NCBI GenBank assembly: GCA_024654415.1
Contig: JANLHQ010000064.1
Location: forward strand, 1 to 6,327
Direction of reading: 5' to 3'
Length of the DNA stretch: 6,327 nt
DNA from: Candidatus Azambacteria bacterium
GTDB lineage: Bacteria; Patescibacteriota; Minisyncoccia; GWC2-36-17; WO2-46-25
Of this stretch, positions 1 to 4,371 are shown piece after piece. The notes under the pieces were generated by a model. It searched no databases, was not told where the DNA came from, and saw only the letters and a list, made by a program, of their open reading frames with translations. The position numbers and the translations under genes were made by a program. Position 1 is the stretch's first letter. Each line of letters starts with the position of its first letter.

Positions 1-92
1 CGTAGCACCGCCGAGAGCATCACCGGCAAGCACCGAGAGCGGGCACGCGTAGCGTGCCCGCCAGTGGAGCCTAGCGTGCCCGGTAGTGAAGC
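1..92. repeat. Left-end inverted repeat (copy of 350-441)
   Basis: Bases 1-92 are a perfect reverse complement of 350-441; identity stops exactly at base 93 versus 349. The segment contains a perfect 10-bp hairpin at 39-61 (GCGGGCACGC, loop GTA) and a direct repeat of TAGCGTGCCCG at 50-60 and 72-82. It is best read as the truncated end of a second, inverted copy of the long repeat arm 350-916, cut where the assembly stopped. Confidence 0.95.
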
Positions 93-95
93 CAA

Positions 96-259
96 TCTCT
101 CTTAATGAATAGAATACTGCCAAGCCGATGCAAACCGCCCTAAAGGGCGGTTCTAGGACGACAGGAGCCATACCTATCCCCGACTGTAAGGCGGGGTAAG
201 GTATGGTGAACTTAGGACTCGCATCGCCTTCGGCGGTATTCGGAATTCATTGAGAGAGA
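96..259 (+). other. Cloverleaf-like structured region (RNA or ssDNA fold)
   Basis: A long closing stem pairs 96-110 with 245-259, 113-121 with 232-240 and about 122-131 with 221-230. Within it T103/G252 and T118/G235 are wobble pairs if the plus strand is the folded strand, and A-C mismatches on the other strand. The stem encloses two hairpins: 133-140 with 145-152 (AACCGCCC, loop TAAA) and 168-175 with 199-206 (CCATACCT/AGGTATGG), the latter topped by CCCCG/CGGGG at 178-182/192-196. The shape is a three-way junction of about 164 bases. It lies in the 257-bp segment between the two inverted-repeat arms. I do not recognise it as a known RNA family. It could be a non-coding RNA, a single-strand replication origin or a packaging signal. 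No convincing promoter drives it. Confidence 0.55.
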
Positions 260-349
260 AAAAAAAATACTGTAGAAAATATTTTGAGATATTCAAAAAC
301 TAGGCTTGTCCGCTGTTTTTGAGTATCTTTCCAAAATGTTTTCTTCCGA
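260..349. other. AT-rich spacer without a gene
   Basis: This stretch links the cloverleaf-like region to the repeat arm. It starts with a run of A (259-267) and is AT-rich, with no credible coding region. On the minus strand a weak -35/-10 pair (TTGAAT, then TACAGT about 16 bases on) would point into the cloverleaf, but the match is poor. Confidence 0.4.
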
Positions 350-429
350 GCTTCACTACCGGGCACGCTAGGCTCCACTGGCGGGCACGCTACGCGTGCC
401 CGCTCTCGGTGCTTGCCGGTGATGCTCTC

Positions 430-448
430 GGCGGTGCTACGCACCGCC
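430..448. repeat. Perfect 8-bp hairpin
   Basis: GGCGGTGC, loop TAC, GCACCGCC. The symmetric site spans the point (441) where the match to the window's left end stops, so the left end of the window cuts the hairpin near its loop. Confidence 0.85.
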
Positions 449-579
449 CTGCTAAATCAAGCCCCCTTTTTTGCGAAAGCGAAAAAATCAAGCTTGATTG
501 TGTGGCAATATTTACCTTTAGAGAAAGAAATGTATTTAATGAAAATATTGACAGCTTTTTCTATTAAAAATCTCTATTT

Positions 580-829
580 GGGGAAATGTTTGGAGCAACT
601 TCTATATTGGCATACTTGACACTAAATAAATGATGTGGCGGTCGTTTAGAAAAATAACATACGCTTAGAAACGATTTGAGCGTGTTGTTTTTAGGGAAAT
701 GTATGAAAAGTGGGGAAATTGAAATGAGGAAATGGGGCGACAATAGAAAAGTGGTAACGCACCGCTCGGTGGAAATGTTTGGGGAAATATTTAAGTGGAA
801 ATGTGTTTCTCTGTGGAAATGTTTAGAGC
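580..829 (+). repeat. Iteron-like direct repeats (GGAAAT core)
   Basis: Eight copies of GGAAAT begin at 582, 695, 714, 728, 771, 783, 797 and 815, all on the plus strand. The longest pair, 580-596 and 813-829, matches at 15 of 17 positions (consensus G-G/T-GGAAATGTTT-R-GAGC). Spacing is irregular except for the last four (12, 14 and 18 bases). Such arrays are typical of protein-binding sites at plasmid or viral origins or partition sites; the ParB-type protein of this element is a candidate binder. An open reading frame across 676-981 is considered a by-product of these repeats. Confidence 0.55.
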
Positions 830-843
830 GAATTTTTAAAGGA

Positions 844-869
844 GGCGGGCGGTGTGCTCACCGCCCGCC
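844..869. repeat. Strong 11-bp GC hairpin
   Basis: GGCGGGCGGTG, loop TGCT, CACCGCCCGCC, fully paired. It lies inside the part of the repeat arm that is also seen at the right end, where it occurs inverted at 6283-6308. Confidence 0.9.
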
Positions 870-880
870 ACAGATAGTCT

Positions 881-957
881 GCCCTCTGCGTTCAGCATTT
901 TTGGAGTCCGCCAGAATACAAATGCAAAAAAAAACACTATGGAAGAAAGCAGAGGGC
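881..957. repeat. Inverted pair GCCCTCTGC / GCAGAGGGC
   Basis: Bases 881-889 and 949-957 are perfect 9-bp complements separated by 59 bases. One half lies in the repeat arm and the other in unique sequence, so the stem can form only with this copy of the arm. Confidence 0.6.
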
Positions 958-1065
958 AAAAAAAATGCAAGTGTGCTATAGATGCTCATGGGGAAAGATT
1001 AGACCCAGATTGGGGGGGAGCTAGCTCCCCTTAGAGGCAGGCATTCTATAGGATGTGCGGATATC

Positions 1066-1100
1066 ACTTCCTGCCCGCTCTGCGGAGCAGGGCAGGAAGT
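1066..1100. repeat. 15-bp hairpin with one bulge
   Basis: ACTTCCTGCCC plus GCTC (1066-1080) pairs with GAGC, a bulged A, then GGGCAGGAAGT (1085-1100), loop TGCG. A weaker outer stem, GTGCGG at 1055-1060 with CCGCAC at 1101-1106, extends it. Confidence 0.9.
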
Positions 1101-1113
1101 CCGCACCCATGTT

Positions 1114-1137
1114 GGGGGGGCGGAGTTCCGCCCCCCC
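1114..1137. repeat. 11-bp G/C-tract hairpin
   Basis: GGGGGGGCGGA (1114-1124) and TCCGCCCCCCC (1127-1137) are perfectly complementary around a two-base centre. The run of seven G echoes the seven G at 1012-1018 and the seven C at 1256-1262. Confidence 0.9.
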
Positions 1138-1286
1138 GTTGCAATCCCCCCCTCACCCGCTTGCCAGTCATTTTTTCGGCTTCGTTTTACTAGATTTTAG
1201 TATGCCCTCTATGAGCCTGCCTCTAGGGAATCCGTAACCCCACAGGGAGCTAGCTCCCCCCCAGAATTTTCTACCACACACCCCAA

Positions 1287-1314
1287 CCCCTCTCTCCTAC
1301 ATAGGAGAGAGGGG
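1287..1314 (-). terminator. Hairpin after parB, possible terminator
   Basis: CCCCTCTCTCCTA (1287-1299) and TAGGAGAGAGGGG (1302-1314) form a perfect 13-bp stem two bases beyond the parB stop codon, on the downstream side of this leftward operon. No T-run follows on the minus strand (TTGGGGTGTG), so it is an untypical intrinsic terminator. It may instead protect the mRNA 3' end. Confidence 0.55.
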
Positions 1315-1316
1315 CT

Positions 1317-2093
1317 TCAATTAGATTGTATTTTCGCCACTGCCTGCGCGCAGTCGCGGTGTGCATAATGCATTCCCATGTTTTCAATGTCATCGTCATA
1401 CCGGCATAGCACGCAGGGCATCATTAGTTTTTTGGGTTCAGCGTTCGGGTCCTCGAGTGGTGCCTCGTACATGTGAGCCTCGCGCGGAAGCGAGCCAAGT
1501 TTCCAAGAGCGATACCATGCTTCCGCGCGCTTGGCCGTAATTCCTCCGATGATTCCAAATTTTGTATATTCTTTTCGCACTCGGTCATCCTCTATTTTTT
1601 CTAACCACTGCGCCGCCGAAAGTGAGATGTGTTCATTTTCTACCGCGAGGAAAAGATAATCGGGGAATGAAAGCAAGTCGTAACGCGCGCGCACATACGC
1701 CTCGCTCTTGCCGACCATTTCGGCAAGTTCAGCGGGACCATATTCGTATTTGTCAATCATTACTTTATAACTTCGCGCCTCGTCCGCGGGATTCACATCC
1801 TCGCGAAATAAATTTTCATGCACTCGCATTTCGTCTGTGCTTTTATCACTAAGCTCGCGCACAATAGATTTTATAAATGGCAACCCCGCGCGCTTCGTCG
1901 CTTTCAAGCGACGATGTCCGGCCACTACTTCGTAGCGCGCGCCAACTTTTCGCAAAGTGATCGGCTGAATTAGTCCGCGTGTTTTTATTGAGCGTGTGAG
2001 CTCGTCGAGTTTTTCCTCGTCCATTTGCGAGCGCATTGGCACGCTAGGGTCGTCGATTAAATCTATTGAAATGTCCTCTAGTTTTTCAGTCAT
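1317..2093 (-). CDS. ParB-like DNA-binding protein with C-terminal zinc-binding motif
   Basis: A 258-residue protein of the ParB/Srx superfamily. The N-terminal ParB domain (about residues 5-106) shows GLIQPITL at 40-47, the nucleotide-binding box AGHRR at 58-62 and the ENL block with NPADEA at 93-106. In chromosomal ParB these motifs bind CTP. A helix-turn-helix follows (about 118-140, GPAELAEMVGKSEAYVRARY). The C-terminus is unusual: instead of a clear dimerisation domain it has C227-x2-C230-x14-H245-x2-C248, a likely zinc site. No ParA is present, so classical partition is doubtful; it may silence or activate genes, or bind the iteron-like repeats or other sites of this element. Its ATG lies inside the end of the AbrB-type gene (8-base overlap, ATGACTGA), implying translational coupling. 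Family call confident, role not. Confidence 0.9.
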   Translation of the reverse strand: MTEKLEDISIDLIDDPSVPMRSQMDEEKLDELTRSIKTRGLIQPITLRKVGARYEVVAGHRRLKATKRAGLPFIKSIVRELSDKSTDEMRVHENLFREDVNPADEARSYKVMIDKYEYGPAELAEMVGKSEAYVRARYDLLSFPDYLFLAVENEHISLSAAQWLEKIEDDRVRKEYTKFGIIGGITAKRAEAWYRSWKLGSLPREAHMYEAPLEDPNAEPKKLMMPCVLCRYDDDIENMGMHYAHRDCAQAVAKIQSN

Positions 2094-2298
2094 AATTTTT
2101 CACTGGTAAATCTTGTAAAAATTCCGTCACTCTGTCGGGCATATCTTTCGCTTCAAATTTCATTAGCATGACTTTGTCGGGACCAACAACAGAAATATGC
2201 ATGTAGTCGCCACGCTTCCAATTTAAGCCACGCAAAAGTTGCGCCGGTAAAACAACGCTCTTTGAATTTCCAATTTTTCCAATGATTCGTACCCACAT
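2086..2298 (-). CDS. AbrB/SpoVT/MazE-type transcription regulator
   Basis: A 70-residue protein. Residues 2-46 follow the swapped-hairpin pattern of AbrB/MazE: VRIIGKIGNSKSVVLPAQLL, then LNWKRGDYMHI and a final strand VMLMKF. The family forms dimers that bind AT-rich DNA, either as transition-state regulators or as antitoxins. No toxin gene adjoins it; its partner is the ParB-type gene, which it overlaps by 8 bases. The ATG is only about 10 bases from the expected transcription start, with no Shine-Dalgarno. An AT-rich imperfect inverted repeat over its own -10 suggests autoregulation. It may also act on the divergent rightward promoters. Confidence 0.88.
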   Translation of the reverse strand: MWVRIIGKIGNSKSVVLPAQLLRGLNWKRGDYMHISVVGPDKVMLMKFEAKDMPDRVTEFLQDLPVKNYD

Positions 2299-2301
2299 GT
2301 T

Positions 2302-2330
2302 AATATTGTATAAATAGTATATAAAGTATT
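2302..2330. promoter_or_regulatory. Possible operator over the leftward promoter
   Basis: AATATTGTATA (2302-2312) and TATAAAGTATT (2320-2330) pair at 9 of 11 positions around a 7-base centre. The site covers the -10 element of the AbrB/ParB promoter. It is AT-rich, as AbrB-type sites usually are. Confidence 0.35.
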
Positions 2331-2345
2331 ACCCTACCCTGTCAA
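2316..2345 (-). promoter_or_regulatory. Sigma70-type promoter of the AbrB-ParB operon
   Basis: On the minus strand TTGACA (2345-2340) is followed after 18 bases by TATACT (2321-2316). Transcription would begin near 2309, giving a leader of about 10 bases and no room for a Shine-Dalgarno sequence. Confidence 0.7.
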
Positions 2346-2350
2346 ATTAG

Positions 2351-2359
2351 TTTTCCACA
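2351..2359 (+). promoter_or_regulatory. DnaA-box-like site TTTTCCACA
   Basis: This differs by one base from the E. coli consensus TTATCCACA. It lies upstream of the structured-RNA promoter and has the same orientation as the perfect box at 2721-2729. Confidence 0.45.
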
Positions 2360-2378
2360 GGTTATGCACTTTTAAGAC

Positions 2379-2406
2379 TTGCCTAGCCGGCGGGCTTTGA
2401 TACAAT
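2379..2406 (+). promoter_or_regulatory. Extended -10 promoter for the hairpin-rich transcript
   Basis: TTGCCT (2379-2384), 16 bases, then TACAAT (2401-2406), with TGA directly before the -10 giving the extended TGN element. Transcription would start near 2413. No convincing gene follows, only a chain of hairpins. Confidence 0.6.
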
Positions 2407-2412
2407 ATAAAA

Positions 2413-2690
2413 ATCATGTTCAGGGTCAAATACAACTTGCATGAAGAAAGAACAAAAGGAGTGGAGTCCCCTGGCCTTTTGTCGGATGCCGTACGCTTTT
2501 AGTGTATGGCATTTTAAAGTTGTTGTAGCTATATTTCTGGGCTGTCGGCGCTTTAAATGCCGACCACCGGACATAAAGTACCCCTTGTTCCGCCACCATG
2601 CGGGACCAGGGACTTTTTCTACAGCACCAAACATCTTTAGATGTTTGGTTCCATGCATCTGTATTCTTTATCCTTAGATAAAGAGCATTG
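2413..2690 (+). ncRNA. Candidate structured non-coding RNA
   Basis: Downstream of an extended -10 promoter there are six hairpins in succession: 2452-2459/2475-2482, 2486-2496/2502-2512, 2544-2550/2558-2564 (with outer stem 2536-2540/2567-2571), 2582-2593/2600-2611 (extended by 2575-2579/2612-2616), 2626-2636/2639-2649 (perfect 11 bp) and 2666-2672/2677-2683 (perfect 7 bp). Five pairs are G-U on the plus strand and would be A-C mismatches on the other, favouring plus-strand RNA. A weak stem TCATG/CATGA (2414-2418/2440-2444) opens it. The 3' end is uncertain. It may be a replication primer or control RNA, a packaging RNA, or a regulator. A 28-codon reading frame at 2416-2502, 9 bases after the -10, could be a leaderless peptide instead. 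Confidence 0.5.
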
Positions 2691-2720
2691 AATCGACATG
2701 TATCGGCCGCGAAAAAAAAG

Positions 2721-2729
2721 TTATCCACA
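2721..2729 (+). promoter_or_regulatory. Consensus DnaA box TTATCCACA
   Basis: An exact match to the bacterial DnaA-box consensus. It is preceded by an A-run and lies between the candidate RNA and the operon promoter. With the box-like site at 2351-2359 it brackets the hairpin block, marking 2350-2760 as the best candidate replication origin. Confidence 0.55.
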
Positions 2730-2737
2730 GGGGGTAC

Positions 2738-2766
2738 TTGACGAGTGGATATTTTTTTTTTAGAAT
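2738..2766 (+). promoter_or_regulatory. Strong sigma70-type promoter of the structural operon
   Basis: TTGACG (2738-2743), a 17-base spacer ending in a T-run, then TAGAAT (2761-2766). Five of six bases match the consensus in each box and the spacing is ideal. Expected start is near 2773, giving a leader of about 114 bases with a large hairpin. Confidence 0.8.
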
Positions 2767-2785
2767 GTACCTATAGATTTTGCTT

Positions 2786-2849
2786 TCTGTTCGGCGTCTG
2801 GTGTTTTAATTTAACCCTGGACACCCTATTTGGAGAGACGCCGAACAGA
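2786..2849 (+). promoter_or_regulatory. Long leader hairpin before the structural operon
   Basis: TCTGTTCGGCGTCT (2786-2799) pairs perfectly with 2836-2849. Inside, GGTGT (2800-2804) pairs with ACACC (2821-2825), leaving a 10-base bulge on the 3' side (2826-2835). Lacking a T-run after it, it is not a terminator. It may stabilise the mRNA, control translation or mark the genome for packaging. Confidence 0.65.
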
Positions 2850-2886
2850 GTGCGAAATATTTTAATAATTAGGATCAATTTAAATC

Positions 2887-3306
2887 ATGGAAATAAAAGC
2901 ATTAAGTAAAATAGCAGAAAAGTGGGGAAAAAATTCGGCGCTTGCCGGTGATGCTTATCGTGAGGGAGTAAATAACCCTAGACGTTCTTGGGCTGATTCA
3001 GCGGCGAATGCTGACGATGCTAGAAAGCAGGGCCTCGCTGATGCTGATGCGCGCGATGCGTTTGTTAAAGGTGTTAGAGAGGCAGGGGATGCGAAGTGGA
3101 AAAAGAATGCGACCATACTTGGACCCGCTAGGTTTAGACAGGGAGTACAGAATGCGACACCGGAATTTCAGGGTGGCTTTTCACAATACCACAGCGTGCT
3201 TTCGGGTTTGACTTTACCACCACGCGGACCAAAAGGTTCACCGGAAAATATTAACAGAGTAGCTGTAATTGCGGAAGCTTTACACGCTGAGAAAGTAGGG
3301 AAATAA
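2887..3306 (+). CDS. Helical-repeat virus-like protein, function unknown
   Basis: 139 residues, rich in Ala, Gly and charged residues, with no signal peptide or membrane segment. Two units about 58 residues apart share the pattern KWxKN(S/A)xxxGxAx(Y/F)RxGVxN, at about 12-30 and 70-90. The intervening part (DSAANADDARKQGLADADA) looks like a third, weaker helical unit. The C-terminus has LTLPPRGPKGSPENINRVAVIAEAL (about 108-131 in part), a proline/glycine turn followed by a helix. From memory, similar proteins occur in uncultured phage genomes without an assigned role; a minor virion, scaffold-like or DNA-associated protein is possible. First gene of the operon. The only purine-rich stretch, AGGA at 2871-2874, is too far (12 bases) from the ATG for a good ribosome site. 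Confidence 0.8.
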   Translation: MEIKALSKIAEKWGKNSALAGDAYREGVNNPRRSWADSAANADDARKQGLADADARDAFVKGVREAGDAKWKKNATILGPARFRQGVQNATPEFQGGFSQYHSVLSGLTLPPRGPKGSPENINRVAVIAEALHAEKVGK

Positions 3307-3313
3307 AAATTAT

Positions 3314-3466
3314 ATGAAAAACAGCGCAGGACAAAACAAATGTGACGGATGTAATTCTTATTTTACCAAAGAGGGTGAGCTTTGCAATAATTGCAGAATT
3401 AAGAAAGGTTTACCAATTAAATCCTCAAAATCGAAAGCAGGAAATGCGGACGAGGACGAGGAGTAA
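3314..3466 (+). CDS. Small zinc-ribbon protein with acidic tail
   Basis: A 50-residue protein in frame between two clear genes. It has two CxxC knuckles, C10-x2-C13 and C24-x2-C27, ten residues apart, typical of a zinc ribbon. A basic stretch follows (RIKKGLPIKSSKSK), then an acidic end, DEDEE. It starts 7 bases after the preceding stop and ends 15 bases before the next gene, consistent with a real operon member. The leader AAATAAAAATTAT has no Shine-Dalgarno. It could bind nucleic acid or another virus protein; nothing in the sequence decides this. Confidence 0.75.
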   Translation: MKNSAGQNKCDGCNSYFTKEGELCNNCRIKKGLPIKSSKSKAGNADEDEE

Positions 3467-3481
3467 TAAAAATATTCATAT

Positions 3482-4321
3482 ATGGCCAAATTATTTAGAA
3501 CAAGAGAAGGAGATGCGACCGCAGTTGATACAAGAACACAGCTAACAACTGTGGGAAGTGAAACCGCACCCGGACCTTTACTCGTTCCTCAAAGTATGAA
3601 ATTTATCACTGGCGTGATAGTTTCCTCTATTCAAAATATGGCGGCGGCGACTGGCTTCAGTGGCTTGGTGCGTTTAGAAGGCCCGGGGCTACCAAATGGA
3701 CCCGAAACTTTTGCGGCCGTTGCAGGTGGCAATGCCGTTGCTACTGGTGGTAATGCATCAAATTCAACAGTTCGTATTCCTGTAAATCTACCAGTCACTC
3801 CCGCAAATGAAATTTTAATATTCGGTGAAATGTGCGGAACAGATGTCGGCGGAGTTGGCTTCGTGGTAACTTTGGAATTTTCGACTCAAATGGAAGCCGG
3901 AGGTTCTGTAAATAAAACTTTCACAGTGGAGGGAGATATTGGAACAGTAGACTCAAAGACACTTTTGACCACGCAGGGCTCAGTCACCGCTCCGTCACCT
4001 GTTGTCCCCAGCACAGTTAAGAAAATTGACAAAATTGTATTCGCAGTTAGTTCAGAGGGGCTCGCGGACGGAAAACAAGTTTGGTTCTTGCGCCTAGGTG
4101 GTAACGCAGTTCAAAATGGTGAGCAGGTTATCGCAGTTGGGTCATCCGGTAGAATTGCGGTGCAATCCGGCTCCGATGCGGCCGCTCAGCATATGATTTC
4201 ACAAGTCTTAAATGATGTAGATATTGCAGTAAGCCCAAGCGACACGCTGACAGTAGCCATAGAAGGCGCAGGTGACGACACTGGCACTGGTCACGCTGTT
4301 GTGACATTAATTTACGCTTAA
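3482..4321 (+). CDS. Tandem-duplicated beta-rich protein, candidate major capsid protein
   Basis: 279 residues made of two related halves. Residues about 9-135 (EGDATAVDTRTQLTTVGSET, then APGPLLVP) align with about 150-278 (EGDIGTVDSKTLLTTQGSVT, then APSPVVP). Both continue with a hydrophobic strand (ITGVIVSS / IDKIVFAVSS), a GGNAV segment and a C-terminal VVTLEF / VVTLIY strand after a D-G/T-rich turn. Each half is about 130 residues, rich in beta-branched residues, Gly and Thr, without a signal peptide or membrane segment. Size and pattern suit two single jelly-roll-like domains fused in tandem, as in capsid proteins of tail-less icosahedral viruses. The fold is inference; the duplication is seen directly. 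The N-terminal FRTR could be a short basic arm. The largest gene of the operon, placed where a coat gene is expected. Leader AATATTCATAT has no Shine-Dalgarno. Confidence 0.75.
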   Translation: MAKLFRTREGDATAVDTRTQLTTVGSETAPGPLLVPQSMKFITGVIVSSIQNMAAATGFSGLVRLEGPGLPNGPETFAAVAGGNAVATGGNASNSTVRIPVNLPVTPANEILIFGEMCGTDVGGVGFVVTLEFSTQMEAGGSVNKTFTVEGDIGTVDSKTLLTTQGSVTAPSPVVPSTVKKIDKIVFAVSSEGLADGKQVWFLRLGGNAVQNGEQVIAVGSSGRIAVQSGSDAAAQHMISQVLNDVDIAVSPSDTLTVAIEGAGDDTGTGHAVVTLIYA

Positions 4322-4371
4322 AATATTATGCCCCCGCTCGTCGAAGAATGGATTGAACCTTAGAATTTGAT

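Larger units (their letters stand above)
350..916. repeat. Long inverted-repeat arm (about 567 bp)
   Basis: The two ends of this segment are each present again, inverted, at the two ends of the window: 350-441 at 1-92 and 825-916 at 6236-6327. Both matches are perfect and exactly 92 bases long. This is what is expected if the whole 350-916 block has a second inverted copy that the assembler entered from both sides but did not write out. The middle (442-824) is therefore predicted, not seen, to be duplicated. The arm holds no credible gene; it carries hairpins at 430-448 and 844-869 and iteron-like repeats. Confidence 0.7.
1012..1262. repeat. Inverted-repeat-bounded hairpin block
   Basis: The block is framed by two nested inverted repeats: 1012-1030 with 1244-1262 (18 of 19 positions, each containing a palindrome centred on AGCTAGCT) and 1032-1042 with 1215-1225 (TAGAGGCAGGC, perfect). 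Inside are two very stable hairpins at 1066-1100 and 1114-1137. There is no coding region and no target-site duplication in the flanks (GACCCAGATT and AGAATTTTCT). It resembles a small non-autonomous element or a structured regulatory block; the sequence does not decide which. Confidence 0.55.

Noticed and set aside
96..259. tRNA or tmRNA gene
   Set aside because: The fold is cloverleaf-like but lacks the T-loop GTTCRANYC, a plausible anticodon arm and a 7-bp acceptor stem of tRNA size.
1..350. Covalently closed hairpin telomere of a linear genome
   Set aside because: The segment between the arms (93-349) is only partly self-complementary, while a telomere read around its end should be fully so; a circle explains both window ends better.
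319..619. Overlapping 82- and 68-codon open frames
   Set aside because: They cross the GC hairpins of the repeat arm, have no promoter or ribosome site and show no protein-like pattern.
580..829. CRISPR array
   Set aside because: Repeats are short, degenerate and irregularly spaced, with no constant-length spacers and no cas genes.
676..981. 101-codon open frame on the plus strand
   Set aside because: It runs through iteron-like repeats and the GC hairpin; its composition (repeated KWKC, LWKC) comes from the DNA repeats and no domain is visible.
1012..1262. True transposon with target-site duplication
   Set aside because: Inverted repeats are present but the flanks show no duplicated target and there is no transposase; kept only as a structured block.
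1562..1852. 96-codon frame on the plus strand
   Set aside because: It is antisense to the well-supported ParB-type gene.
2426..2728. Open frames on both strands of 2383-2728 (70-100 codons)
   Set aside because: They overlap the chain of hairpins, are rich in Cys, Trp and His as non-coding frames often are, and lack a start signal.
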